Below are positions 52,048 through 61,900 of a DNA stretch of 64,000 nucleotides, piece after piece. Location of the stretch: assembly GCA_903970165.1 (NCBI GenBank), contig CAJCHZ010000088.1, forward strand, positions 46,947 to 110,946. Reading direction: 5' to 3'. The translations under genes and the position numbers were made by a program. The notes beneath the pieces are model-generated. The model saw nothing but the letters and a program-made list of their open reading frames with translations. It made no database searches and was not told the origin of the DNA. Origin of the DNA: Betaproteobacteria bacterium. GTDB taxonomy: Bacteria; Acidobacteriota; Terriglobia; Acidiferrales; UBA7541. Every line of letters starts with the position of its first letter. The first letter of the stretch is position 1.

Positions 52048-53505
52048 ATGTTTGAGTTTTCTACCAAGGTTTCGAAGGCGATCCATTTGTGCGCTCCACG
52101 CCCCGTCATCGCTATAGCCGGGCTGGCCTTGCTTCTGTTCCCAGCTCCGCGCGCGCAGGCGCAGAGTGGCCAAATGGAGGAGTTGCGCAAACTGAACTCC
52201 TCCGTTGATGCTCTGATCCGCAAGGTTTCGCCGAGCGTGGTGCAAATTCTCGTCACCGGCTACGGTCCGCTCGAAGAAAGCGAGAAAGGGAACACCGGCG
52301 TAGTCATCGGCAGGCAGCGAGCCATCGGCTCCGGCTTTGTGATCGATCCGAGCGGCTACATCATCACCAACGCCCACGTCGTCAACGGCGCAGAGCGCGT
52401 CCAGGTTTTGCTTTCGGACCCCAACACCGACGGCTCCATTGAAGGCACCCTCGCTATGCACACCAATCTCGTTCCCGCGCGCATCATCGGCGTCACCAAG
52501 GAAATTGATCTCGCACTCCTCAAGGTGGATGTGCCCAATCTTCCCGCGCTCAAACTCGCAAATTACCGCGACATCCGGCAGGGTGAATCAGTCTTCGCGT
52601 TTGGGAGCCCCGAGGGACTCCGCAACACCGTGACGCACGGAATCGTTTCCTCCGTCGCGCGCCAGACGGATCCGGATTCCACCATGGTCTACATCCAAAC
52701 GGATGCACCCATCAATCCAGGCAACTCGGGTGGTCCGCTGGTGGACTTTAACGGTGATGTCGTTGGCGTGAATACCTTTATCCTGACGCAATCCGGCGGA
52801 AACGAGGGCCTCGGCTTTGCCATTCCCTGCGGCGTCGTAAACATTGCTTACCAGCAGTTGCACAAATTCGGCCATCTGCACCGACCCGAAATCGGCATCA
52901 GCGTGCAAACCATTACGCCGACTCTCGCCGAAGGCTTGAAGCTCCCTCGAAAGTTCGGTGTGGTGATTTCGGACGTTATCCCCGGCGGCCCGGCTGTTGC
53001 TGCGGGATTGCGCATCGGTGACGTCCTGCTTGCGATTGACGGCAAGGTGGCAAGCAGTGTGCCCTACGTGGCGTTTCATTTGATGTCGCGCGAGAGCGGA
53101 GACAAAGTGCACCTGGACGTTCTGCGCGGCGACCTCAAATTGAGTTTTGACGTCGCCCTGATGGAGCCGCCCCACGACATGGATCAAATCACCGCTCTGG
53201 CCGATCCCGAGAAAAGTTTGGTCCAGCCGCTCGGAATTCTGGGCGTGGAAATCGACAAGAAAATTGCCTCCATGACGGACGATTTGCGCGACCCCTTCGG
53301 CATCATCGTCGCTGCCCGAGCCGCCGGAGCCGCTGCCGAAGTCCCATTGACCACCGGCGACGTCATCCGCACGCTGAACGGCGAACCGATGACCACGCTG
53401 GATCGCCTGCGAAAAGCATTGAAGGCATTGCCACCAGGATCGGCGGTGGTGCTCCAAATTCAGCGGGATCAGAAGCTGATGTTCGTTGCCTTTACGTTCG
53501 ATTAG
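52048..53505 (+). CDS. HtrA/Deg-type trypsin-like protease with two PDZ domains
   Basis: 485 residues from the ATG at 52048. A signal peptide (cut near AQAQ, residue 39) exports it. The chymotrypsin-fold domain has the complete triad: H110 (TNAHVV), D154 (EIDLALLKV) and S227 (NPGNSGGPLVD). PDZ1 covers about residues 265-365 (GVVISDVIPGGPAVAAGLR), and PDZ2 about 395-480 (GIIVAARAAGAAAEVPLTTGD). DegP-like proteases degrade or chaperone misfolded envelope proteins. It is transcribed alone and is convergent with gluconokinase. Confidence 0.93.
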   Translation: MFEFSTKVSKAIHLCAPRPVIAIAGLALLLFPAPRAQAQSGQMEELRKLNSSVDALIRKVSPSVVQILVTGYGPLEESEKGNTGVVIGRQRAIGSGFVIDPSGYIITNAHVVNGAERVQVLLSDPNTDGSIEGTLAMHTNLVPARIIGVTKEIDLALLKVDVPNLPALKLANYRDIRQGESVFAFGSPEGLRNTVTHGIVSSVARQTDPDSTMVYIQTDAPINPGNSGGPLVDFNGDVVGVNTFILTQSGGNEGLGFAIPCGVVNIAYQQLHKFGHLHRPEIGISVQTITPTLAEGLKLPRKFGVVISDVIPGGPAVAAGLRIGDVLLAIDGKVASSVPYVAFHLMSRESGDKVHLDVLRGDLKLSFDVALMEPPHDMDQITALADPEKSLVQPLGILGVEIDKKIASMTDDLRDPFGIIVAARAAGAAAEVPLTTGDVIRTLNGEPMTTLDRLRKALKALPPGSAVVLQIQRDQKLMFVAFTFD

Positions 53506-53559
53506 TACGGCGCAAGCCAACGTCAGCGCTCGTTGAAACGCCATGCGCGCCCTCCGCGC

Positions 53560-54045
53560 CTACACCAAACCAAGTCCCCTCCTCACCTTGGCTACAATTT
53601 CTTCTGGCGGGGGCGCCGCGTCCACCGTTAATGCGTCCTTCGGTTCTTCCAGTGTCGCAAACTGGCTCGCTAACAGATCCTGCTTCGCAAAATGCCCTTT
53701 CCGCGCAAGCGCTCGCTCCGAAAACAACTCGATGCTTCCCTTCAGGTAAACCACTTTCACCTCAGGTCCAACTTGCAGCTCATCCCGGTAGCTCTGCTTG
53801 AGAGCCGAACAAGCCAGTACCACGTTCCGCCCCGCGCCCATCCATTCCACGATTTTATCTTGCAGCGTTTTCAGCCATGGTGCGCGGTCCGCATCCGTCA
53901 GCGGAATGCCATGGCTCATTTTTTCGACATTCGCCGCCGGATGATAATCGTCCGCGTCCACAAACTCCCATCCCATACGCTTCGCTAGCAGACTCCCAAT
54001 GGTGGTCTTCCCGGACCCCGTAGTCCCCATAACAATCACAATCAT
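53560..54045 (-). CDS. gntK: Gluconokinase
   Basis: 161 residues from the ATG at 54045 (GAGGCTGCG upstream), the normal size for GntK/IdnK. It phosphorylates D-gluconate to 6-phosphogluconate. P-loop GTTGSGKTT (residues 7-15), then FVDADDYHPAANVEKMSHGIPL (quoted as DADDYHPAANVEKM), the gluconate-binding DDYHP motif, LTDADRAPWL, ACSALKQSYRDEL and LARKGHFAKQDLLASQFATLE (quoted as GHFAKQDLLASQF). A longer upstream frame is not supported. It follows the multiheme cytochrome gene after 43 bp on the same strand. Confidence 0.93.
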   Translation of the reverse strand: MIVIVMGTTGSGKTTIGSLLAKRMGWEFVDADDYHPAANVEKMSHGIPLTDADRAPWLKTLQDKIVEWMGAGRNVVLACSALKQSYRDELQVGPEVKVVYLKGSIELFSERALARKGHFAKQDLLASQFATLEEPKDALTVDAAPPPEEIVAKVRRGLGLV

Positions 54046-54088
54046 CGCAGCCTCATTCGCGCCCAAACACGGACTGCGCCGCGCGCAC

Positions 54089-56899
54089 TCACTGAATTCC
54101 GTCGCCCGTCCTCTTGGATGATTTGGCAGGAGTGGAAGTTGACGGAGAATGATCGCTCGATGGCTTGGAAAAAATAGCATCGTCGATCGGAACATTCTGC
54201 TGGACCGTTTCGATCTGCAAAATCGTTGCGCCGCCGCTCTTGAAAGAAACCACGCGGAAAGGAATCTGCAAGCCGTCAACATCCCGGTAGTCCGCGTAAT
54301 CCACTTGCTTTGGATTCAGGCCCAGCGGCGATTCGGTGTAGCTTAGTCTGCGCACAAGCAAACCGGATTGCGCGTCAAAATAAAATTTCGTCGGCGGCTG
54401 CCCTTGCCGCACCCCGACAAGCACGTTCGCTTCGCGCCCCGCCACCGTCTCCGGATATTCGACGCGCAATTCAGGGTAGTTCTGTTGAATGTGCAGGGGA
54501 AATTGCAAATCGGCATCTTCCCGGGCGGCTTCCAAATCCCCCTCGTCCAGCGCCTTCGCAGGACTGCTCGGCATCAGGAACCAACCCCTGTGTCCATCAA
54601 TAACAGTTCGGCTCTCTCCGTGCCCCAAATGGCGCAAAATGGCCTCTTTTTCCGCACTTTCTGCATAAATTTCGATTTTTACGGACCGCCCGCCGTAATT
54701 TTCCGTTCCCCGCTCGACGCGGCTGGTAATTCGCTCGAGTGTCCCGGCGCCTCCCAACGCCAGGATGTAGTCCTTGATTAGTCCCAAAGCGGAAGGCAAG
54801 CTCGCCGGAAGTTTCTGTGCTTCCGAATTGCCGGTGCCCGCGTCTACCTTCGCCGTGCTTTCCACGATGGGCGCGCCGACCGGTTCTCGCGCCCCGCGAT
54901 GGCAGGAATAGCAAGTCACCTCGCGTTGCCCTTCAAAACTCTTCCTGTTAAGCCCAATGACCATCCGCATCATGTTCCGCGCGGTCTCCTTGGGTTTCTT
55001 GTCATCCTTTTCGAAATGTCCCTCGACGTGACAGTAAGTGCACTCCACTCCCAGCGATGAAGAAATGAACTCCATCGCAGGAATCAATTGCCCCGCAGAA
55101 ACCCCCTTCAGCACCTTGATATTCCTGAATACCTCCTCCGCCTCTTTTTGCGAATCCCCGGCAGAAGCATCTCGTGCAGTTGGCTCCGCGGTCGCGCCGG
55201 ATCCCTCGTTCATAGCCGCTCTAATCCTCGCCGTCAGCGCATCCGCCTCCGCGGTCTTTCCTTGCTTCTGATACAAATCAATCAATGTGCTGGCGGCTGG
55301 AAGATATAAAGGATCAAGCGCCACGGCGCGCTCAAGGTGCGCAATCGCGCGGTCCATGTCCCCTTCCTTTATATAAGGCGAAGCGGCGCTGGCTTCCGTT
55401 AGCGGTGAATCGGGATCAAGCTGCAACGCCCTCTCGAACGCGATTTTCGCGTCCGATGTTTGTTTTCCAACAAGAAGCGCGTCGCCGATCCATTTGAAAA
55501 AGTCGCTGTCATTCGTGAATTGCTTCTGCACTTGCGTAAGGTCACGGTAGCCCTGAATGATGAACGCGGACGAGTGCCGCTGCATCCCCACATCGATAGA
55601 GGCAATTCCCAGGTTTCGTCGCTGCAGTTCAACGGAAGGCTCGCGCCACGCCGCTATGTCCGCGTCGGTCGGCAAATCCGGCTGCGCTTCCGGACGCCGC
55701 TGAATCCGATGGTCGGTAAAAACCGTATGCCCGCCGTCCTGCGCGTTGCGCCGGGGCATGTGGCACGCAAGGCAGTCGCTGTCCTTAGCAGGATGAGGAG
55801 CCGCAAAGTCACTCGAATGGCAGGTACGACATCGCGCCCGGTAATAAGCGGTGCTCTGAGCCTCGACCGGCTTGTCATGCGGGTCGTGGCAGGTGCCACA
55901 CCAGAGCTTCCCCCCGCTATTCCGCGCGCAAGCGCTCAGAGCGAGCTGCTCCACATGGCTGATCACTTTGAAAGAACCAGCAGAGGAGCCCGCCGGCAAG
56001 GCATTCCGGTAAATGGTGAACGTATCTTCCAGCCGTTGCCCCGGCACAAAATCGCTCAGCCTCTTCCCCGGGTTTGCAACGCGAGAAACTCCAAACAAAT
56101 GACACTGCTCGCAAACGCTGTCGCGAGCCGCGGGCTCGAGCTTCGCGGGATTTACAATCGTTCCTGCCCGCGGATTCGCCAGATGCCTCTCCACAGGCCC
56201 GTGGCACCGCTCACACGTAATCGCCTCCGCCGCAAAAATCGGTGGCCGGTATTGATTCAGTGTCCCGGAAACATGCAGCGCGCTCCCCGAATGGCAGAGC
56301 ACGCACTCTTCGCCGACCGGCCGCGTGAAATCAGGGTCGGACTGATTTTCGTAACCCGGCGCCAAATCGTAAGCCTGCCTGCTTTTGTAGTACGCAACGG
56401 GTGACTGAAACAAATGCCCGCCAATATCCACGAAATACCCGCTTGCGTGATTCCCCGAACCAACTACAAAGTCCACGCGATACTCGCGCAAATCCCCGGA
56501 ATTTTCCCAGCGTTGCCAATAGCCCGCCGGCGACGAATGCATGGTGATTCTGGAGCCATGCGCTTCCACCGCCCCATCGGGTTCCTGCGCGGCACGACGC
56601 AAAGAATGCGCCATCGCCGACCGCGCATAACCCTCCACCTCGGCGGGATGGCAAAACATGCATCGGCTCGCTCCGGTGGGCTCATGCGAAAACTTTTCTG
56701 CCGAAGCCTGCGAGTGCGGGCCGCTGCTGTTGGCCCCGCTGACCTTGTCAACCGATTGCCCATGTCCCGCCGAAAAACCAGCAAGAACGATGAAAAGCCC
56801 AACCAGCGATGCGTGCAGTACCCACCGCGTGGTGGCCAAGCAAACTCGCCCGCCCCTCCTGAGAGACAGTCCCCAAACGCAGTTCACATCCCGAAGCAT
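54089..56899 (-). CDS. Nine-heme cytochrome c with TPRs and reaction-centre-cytochrome-like domain
   Basis: 936 residues from the ATG at 56899 (CAGGAG upstream; ATG 56935 is less likely). One membrane helix or signal (about 28-48). Seven CxxCH motifs (residues 80, 199, 229, 263, 334, 357, 376) form a cytochrome c554/NrfA-like N-part. TPR helices follow (about 462-565). Two more CxxCH (620 and 663) sit in a domain like the photosynthetic reaction-centre cytochrome subunit found widely in acidobacteria. The last 220 residues resemble a LolA-like beta domain (GWFLMPSSPAKALDE, FKSGGATILQIETV). It is a probable periplasmic electron-transfer protein; donor and acceptor are unknown. Confidence 0.9.
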   Translation of the reverse strand: MLRDVNCVWGLSLRRGGRVCLATTRWVLHASLVGLFIVLAGFSAGHGQSVDKVSGANSSGPHSQASAEKFSHEPTGASRCMFCHPAEVEGYARSAMAHSLRRAAQEPDGAVEAHGSRITMHSSPAGYWQRWENSGDLREYRVDFVVGSGNHASGYFVDIGGHLFQSPVAYYKSRQAYDLAPGYENQSDPDFTRPVGEECVLCHSGSALHVSGTLNQYRPPIFAAEAITCERCHGPVERHLANPRAGTIVNPAKLEPAARDSVCEQCHLFGVSRVANPGKRLSDFVPGQRLEDTFTIYRNALPAGSSAGSFKVISHVEQLALSACARNSGGKLWCGTCHDPHDKPVEAQSTAYYRARCRTCHSSDFAAPHPAKDSDCLACHMPRRNAQDGGHTVFTDHRIQRRPEAQPDLPTDADIAAWREPSVELQRRNLGIASIDVGMQRHSSAFIIQGYRDLTQVQKQFTNDSDFFKWIGDALLVGKQTSDAKIAFERALQLDPDSPLTEASAASPYIKEGDMDRAIAHLERAVALDPLYLPAASTLIDLYQKQGKTAEADALTARIRAAMNEGSGATAEPTARDASAGDSQKEAEEVFRNIKVLKGVSAGQLIPAMEFISSSLGVECTYCHVEGHFEKDDKKPKETARNMMRMVIGLNRKSFEGQREVTCYSCHRGAREPVGAPIVESTAKVDAGTGNSEAQKLPASLPSALGLIKDYILALGGAGTLERITSRVERGTENYGGRSVKIEIYAESAEKEAILRHLGHGESRTVIDGHRGWFLMPSSPAKALDEGDLEAAREDADLQFPLHIQQNYPELRVEYPETVAGREANVLVGVRQGQPPTKFYFDAQSGLLVRRLSYTESPLGLNPKQVDYADYRDVDGLQIPFRVVSFKSGGATILQIETVQQNVPIDDAIFSKPSSDHSPSTSTPAKSSKRTGDGIQ

Positions 56900-56941
56900 A
56901 CTGTAAACTCCTGCAGCATAGGTAGCGCGCGGCATCTTGTA

Positions 56942-56953
56942 GAAAACGTTTCC
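56942..56953. promoter_or_regulatory. LacI-type operator-like palindrome upstream of the arabinofuranosidase gene
   Basis: GAAAACGTTTCC has the CG-centred AAACGTTT core typical of LacI/GalR-family operators. It lies in the 149-base gap between the divergent cytochrome and GH51 genes, about 95 bases before the GH51 start. A CTGTAAAC half-site occurs at 56901-56908. The same core recurs upstream of the TonB-dependent receptor gene at 62296-62309. Confidence 0.55.
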
Positions 56954-57048
56954 TCGGTATATACGTAAGGCGTCCAGCTAGCCCCAGCCGCCCACTGCTG
57001 CGTTCTCAAAGGCCGCTGGAGCGCAACAGGCAGCAGAGGAGACCCGCA

Positions 57049-58713
57049 ATGACCAATCGCCGTGATTTCCTGCACCAGGGCGTCCTCGGCGCAGCCGCGC
57101 TGATTCTTTCACCTAGAACAGCCTGGTCCGCTTTTCCAACTGCCGCCACAGCCGACTCCCGCATCGAAGTCCTCTTCGACGAGCCTCTCGGCCCTATCTC
57201 CCCCGACATCTACGGCCACTTCGTCGAAAATCTCAGTGGCGTCGTCTACGACGGCATCTGGGTAGGCGAAAAGTCTCCCGTTCCAAATGTCGGCGGCCTT
57301 CGTAAAAGCGTCATCGAACACATGCGCAAAATAAAGGCCCCGGTCGTTCGCTTCCCAGGCGGATGTTTTGCCGACAGCTACGATTGGCGTGACGGCATCG
57401 GCCCCGTCGAAAAACGCCCTCGCCGCACCAATTTCTGGGGTCCCGGCGAATCTGATAAGGCTCCCGCCAACCATCGCTACGATCCCAATTCCGTCGGCAC
57501 CAACGAATTCGCCCACTTCTGCAAGCTCATCGGCGCCGAGCCCTACTTGGCTGCCAACGTCCGCAGCCTTCCCGCCTCTGCATTCCAGCAGTGGGTCGAA
57601 TACTGCAACTCTCCAGCAGGCAGCACCACCCTCGCTGATACCCGCGCCGCCGCCGGATATCTCGATCCTTTTCGCGTCAAATTTTGGGGCGTAGGCAACG
57701 AATCCTGGGGCTGCGGCGGCGAATTCACTCCACAGGAATATGGTGTTGAGTTCCGCCGGTATTCCACCTGGTTACCGACCTATGGCGACAAGTTAAACCT
57801 CATCGCCTCGGGCCCAAATGTCGACGACTGGACCTGGACCCGCGAGTTTCTCGCTGAACTCCTGCGCAAAGGCCCCGGCGAATTACGCCGCGTCTATGGC
57901 ATGGCGCTACATCATTACGCCTGGAATCTAAGCCGCGGCAAAACGCAGGATTGGGACGCTGGCAAAGGGGACGCCCTCAAATTCGACCCCGTGGACTGGT
58001 ATGAACTCCTCCGCGAGGGCGACCGCATGGAAGGCCTGGTGACCGGCCACTGGCAAGTCATGGGCGAACTGGACCACCAACATCACATAAAGCTCGTCGT
58101 GGATGAATGGGGCCCGTGGTATCGCCCCGGCAGTGAAGCCACTCCTGGCGATCAGATCGAACAGACTCCCACGCTCCGCGACGCCGTCTTCAGCGGCATG
58201 ACCCTCGACATCTTCAACCGTCACCCAGAAAAAATTGCCATGGCCAACTGCGCGCAGCTCATTAACTGCCTGAACAGCCTCTATCTCGCCCACGAAGACA
58301 AGTTTGTCGTCACCCCCGTCGGTCGCGTCTTCGAGCTCTACGCTGCTCATCAGGGAGGGCAGTCGTTGCGTACCGTTTTCTCAGCGCCGAACGTTCACTA
58401 TGACCGAGACTCGCAACCTGCCTCGTTCTGGGGATTGCGCGGCTCGGCATCCCTACTCGACAAACAATTGACCATCACCGCCGTCAATCCCAGCACCTCC
58501 GAGCCGCGCTTGACCGAAATATCTCTACGCGGTGCCACAACCAGGTCCGCGAGCATCAACCTGCTGACCAACAGCGACATCCACGCTCACAATACGTTCG
58601 ACGAGCCAAACGTCATCGTCCCGCAAACGAAATCCCTGAGTCTGACCGGCGGAACCTTGGTCGTTGAGATTCCGCCCGCATCCGTGGCGGCCCTGACGAT
58701 CGAACTGCGCTAA
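57049..58713 (+). CDS. Tat-exported alpha-L-arabinofuranosidase (GH51-like)
   Basis: 554 residues from the ATG at 57049. A twin-arginine leader (NRRDFLHQGVLGAAALIL) suggests export of the folded enzyme. The GH51 barrel has PDIYGHFVENLSG near residue 52, VVRFPGGCFADSYDWRDGIG (quoted as RFPGGCFADSYDW), the acid/base Glu218 in WGVGNESWGCGG and the nucleophile Glu353 in VVDEWGPWY. NCAQLINCLNSLY also fits. It should release terminal arabinofuranosyl groups from arabinan or arabinoxylan. The LacI-type operator-like site upstream suggests sugar control shared with the TonB receptor. Confidence 0.93.
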   Translation: MTNRRDFLHQGVLGAAALILSPRTAWSAFPTAATADSRIEVLFDEPLGPISPDIYGHFVENLSGVVYDGIWVGEKSPVPNVGGLRKSVIEHMRKIKAPVVRFPGGCFADSYDWRDGIGPVEKRPRRTNFWGPGESDKAPANHRYDPNSVGTNEFAHFCKLIGAEPYLAANVRSLPASAFQQWVEYCNSPAGSTTLADTRAAAGYLDPFRVKFWGVGNESWGCGGEFTPQEYGVEFRRYSTWLPTYGDKLNLIASGPNVDDWTWTREFLAELLRKGPGELRRVYGMALHHYAWNLSRGKTQDWDAGKGDALKFDPVDWYELLREGDRMEGLVTGHWQVMGELDHQHHIKLVVDEWGPWYRPGSEATPGDQIEQTPTLRDAVFSGMTLDIFNRHPEKIAMANCAQLINCLNSLYLAHEDKFVVTPVGRVFELYAAHQGGQSLRTVFSAPNVHYDRDSQPASFWGLRGSASLLDKQLTITAVNPSTSEPRLTEISLRGATTRSASINLLTNSDIHAHNTFDEPNVIVPQTKSLSLTGGTLVVEIPPASVAALTIELR

Positions 58714-58831
58714 CCCTCTTTCGAACAATTTTCGAGCGAACCCTAAAGCACCTGTTGCATTGGGAACTCTGCCGCTGACCTGGCCCGGCACAATTCGTCT
58801 CCCCCCAAATAATCCGAAAATAACCCCCAAA

Positions 58832-58869
58832 TAAAAAGGACCGCAGCTCGGGGTGTTGAGCCGCGGTCC
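58832..58869 (-). terminator. Intrinsic terminator of the TonB-dependent receptor gene
   Basis: On the minus strand GGACCGCGGCTC pairs with GAGCTGCGGTCC (one G-U pair) across an 8-base loop, followed at once by TTTTTAT. The stem lies about 40 bases after the receptor stop codon. This is a classic rho-independent terminator. Confidence 0.88.
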
Positions 58870-58909
58870 CTCACTTCTTGGGTTGATGCAAACTTAAGTT
58901 AAGGCAAAT

Positions 58910-61900
58910 CTAGAAGTACAGCTTGCCCCCGATTTGCCACCATCTCGGCAACGTCTGAGAGGTCACCTGTCCAAAGTTCCCTTGCGACAGGTCTCCCTGG
59001 ATGTTCTGGAAGTTGGCATGGTTGAAGAGGTTGAAGAACTCGAAGCGAATCTGGAATACCAGTCGCTCGTTGATGTGCGTGTTCTTGTAGAGCGTGGCAT
59101 CGGTTTGCACAAAGGCCGGATTGCGGAACGCGCCATATCTCTCGTTCCCGTTTGTACCTGCAGTGGGCACGGTAAATTGCCCAGCGGTGAAGACTCCGGT
59201 GGTGTAGGCACTCTTCGACGATCCCTGCGCATAGCTGGTCACGTCGGGGTAGCTGAAGTTATCTCCGTTGGCGAGATAGTCTCCAGTCTGCGTAGTATGG
59301 GCGTCAGCGCCTACGACGTAATTTGCGCCGTTATAGGCCGCCGACGTGAATACCGTGAACGGATATCCAGTCTGGTAAATGCTCGTTCCGCTAATGCCCC
59401 ACCCGCTCGTCGCGTGCCCTACGAATCCCTGCCCTCCATTCAAGCCGGGCTGCTCGTAGTTGAAGCTGGCGGAGAAGCGGTTCGGAACATCCCAAGGCGA
59501 AGGCCCGTAGAATGCTCCCGGATTCTCCGGCGTCGGATAGTGGCTGGCGTCATCTTTCGACTGAGACCGCGTATAGGACACGTCAAAGAAACCGCGGCTC
59601 GCTCTCGCTCTCAGGTCAAACGTCACCGCTTCATAATTCGAGTAGCGGTTGTTCTGCGTGTAGGCGATCTGCCCAAAGCTATCATTGGGCCGCGGCGGTG
59701 ACGAACCGAGCGGCAATCCGATTAGAGCTCCCGGAAGTTCGTTGATGTCCACGCCGTAGGACACGTTACCTCCGGCGTTGCCCGCTCCGACCAGGTTGGA
59801 AGTATGCGAGCCGCTGTACAGTACTGCCGCCGCAAATCTGCCGCCAATCCTGTGTTCCAGCGTGCCCGACCATATATACGATGTCGGAGACACGATGTTC
59901 GGGTTGATCCCGCCTATACCCAGGCCTGCTCCAACGATTCCGCCTGCGGCATCCAGACAGGGCGCCGTCGGGCACAACGTGGTACCGGCCAACTGCGGGA
60001 ACACAAACCCGAAAGGCGGTGTGCTGCTCGTGCCCTGAACGAATACCGGCTGGTTGCCCGGTGCGTTGGCGGCGAAAAAGGTTGGATTGATCAGTCCGGG
60101 GGGATTGCCACGGAACTCTTCTTGAATGTTCGCAGGTGTCAGCCAGTTTGAGAACATCCCGAACCCTCCGCGTACCAACCAGTCGCCTCTTCCGGTGATA
60201 TCCCAGGCGGCGGCCAACCGCGGAGTATACGACTTGGGTGTGCTAAGCAGCGCGTTGTGGGTCGCTTTCGCAACGCCGTTGGCTACCTCGTCCTGGAAAT
60301 CCGAACCAGTTCCCAGGTAGAAGTTTCCAAAGACCGTTGTGGGCGTCTTGGAATACGGGTTTCCCTGATCGTCAAATCGGAAGCCAAACGTTAGTGTCAG
60401 ATTGCGCCGGATTTTCCACGTGTCCTCCGCAAAAAGCCCCCAGGTCTTCGCAGCCGCGTCCCAGCTCCATAGTGTCTGTTGTCCGGTAATTGGGCTGTAC
60501 ATGACCCCGCCTTCCGTCAGTGGCGCGTCTTGCGCCAGCGATAGCAGGTTGTTGAAGCTGAACGATGGGTGCGACCACGGACCCTGGAAAGGCTCGACGT
60601 CATCGCCATACCATCCTTCGTAACCCACCTTGATCACGTGCGCGCCATGAACATGCGTCAAAACGTCGCGCCAGTGATAGTTGTGCTGGATGAAATCGCC
60701 CTGTGCGAAACCCTCGCCGTACCCCACGCTTTGCCCGGTAACGCTGATTCCAGGAATGGTGAAGTCCCCGGTTTCGTCGTTCTTGCCCTCGACGCGGTTC
60801 TGCGCAAAGATCGCCTCGTTCAACGTGGACGGGTTGAAATCGTGCGTCCAGTTTACTTCTAGCGCCCGCTCCCAATAGTTATTCGTGGTCGAAAACTGCG
60901 GTATCACGTTCGCCGCCGGGTTAGCCTGCAGCGTTCGGAAGAAGCTGCCGTACACGCGATCCTTGCTGAAGTATTTGTCTATGCGCACAAAATACTGCGT
61001 GCCGTTGATGATGCTGGCGGAGTTGAACGTGCCGCTGTCAATCATGTCCGTCGAGCAAGGCAGGAAATTGGTGGCAGCGGTTCCGCAAGTCCCTGGGAAA
61101 ATATTGTTCGCGGTTTCCGTCACGGTAGCCCCGGCCACATGCGTCGGTATGTATGTGTTCAGGATTTTTGTTCCAAAATTGCCCGGGTAGTTCGTTTGCG
61201 CCCACTGTGCGAATTGCTGATCCGGAAAGGTGATTACGCTGTTGCCCGTAGAAGCCGAAGATCGCAGCGCTTCCACACCAAAGTAGAAGAAAAACTGATG
61301 ATGCGGAATAATCGGCCCGCCGATCGTTCCGGAAAGGTTGTTGCTGTGGAACGGACTGTAGGAATGATCGGAACCCGGTAGAGAATACTTTGCAAACATG
61401 GACTCGTAGTCGAAATAGTCGCTGGCCAATCCGTGGAATTGGTCCACGCCGGACTTTGTCGTCATCGCCACCTGCAGGCCGCTGGCGCGTCCGTATTCGC
61501 TGGTGTACGTGTTCACCTGAATGTTTGTTTCCTGAATGAAGTCCGGGTTGGGAACAAGGTTCAGCACGCCTTGCCGGATGCCGCTCGTCACATCCAGCCC
61601 GTCAATGATCCACATATTCGCGACGGTGCCCTGACCATTCGCGCTGACGTCAACCGCCGTCTCCGTCGAGAAATTGTTTACGCTCGATCCCGGTGTACCG
61701 GAAGAGACCCCCGGGCCGCCCGCGAGTCCCAGCCCCGAAACGCCAGGGGCAATCGTGGTCAGGCCCAGCATGTTGCGGCCGGCGAGGGGCAACGTGGACA
61801 ACTCTTGCGTTTGCAGCGTTTGCTGGTTGCGCGTCTCCGCCGTGTTGATCAGCGGATTTTCAGCCGTGACCGTTACGGACTGATTCGTCGTGCCGACCGC

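Noticed and set aside
55460..56404. 314-codon open frame antisense to the multiheme cytochrome gene
   Set aside because: The opposite strand has seven in-frame CxxCH motifs and TPRs; this frame is a by-product.
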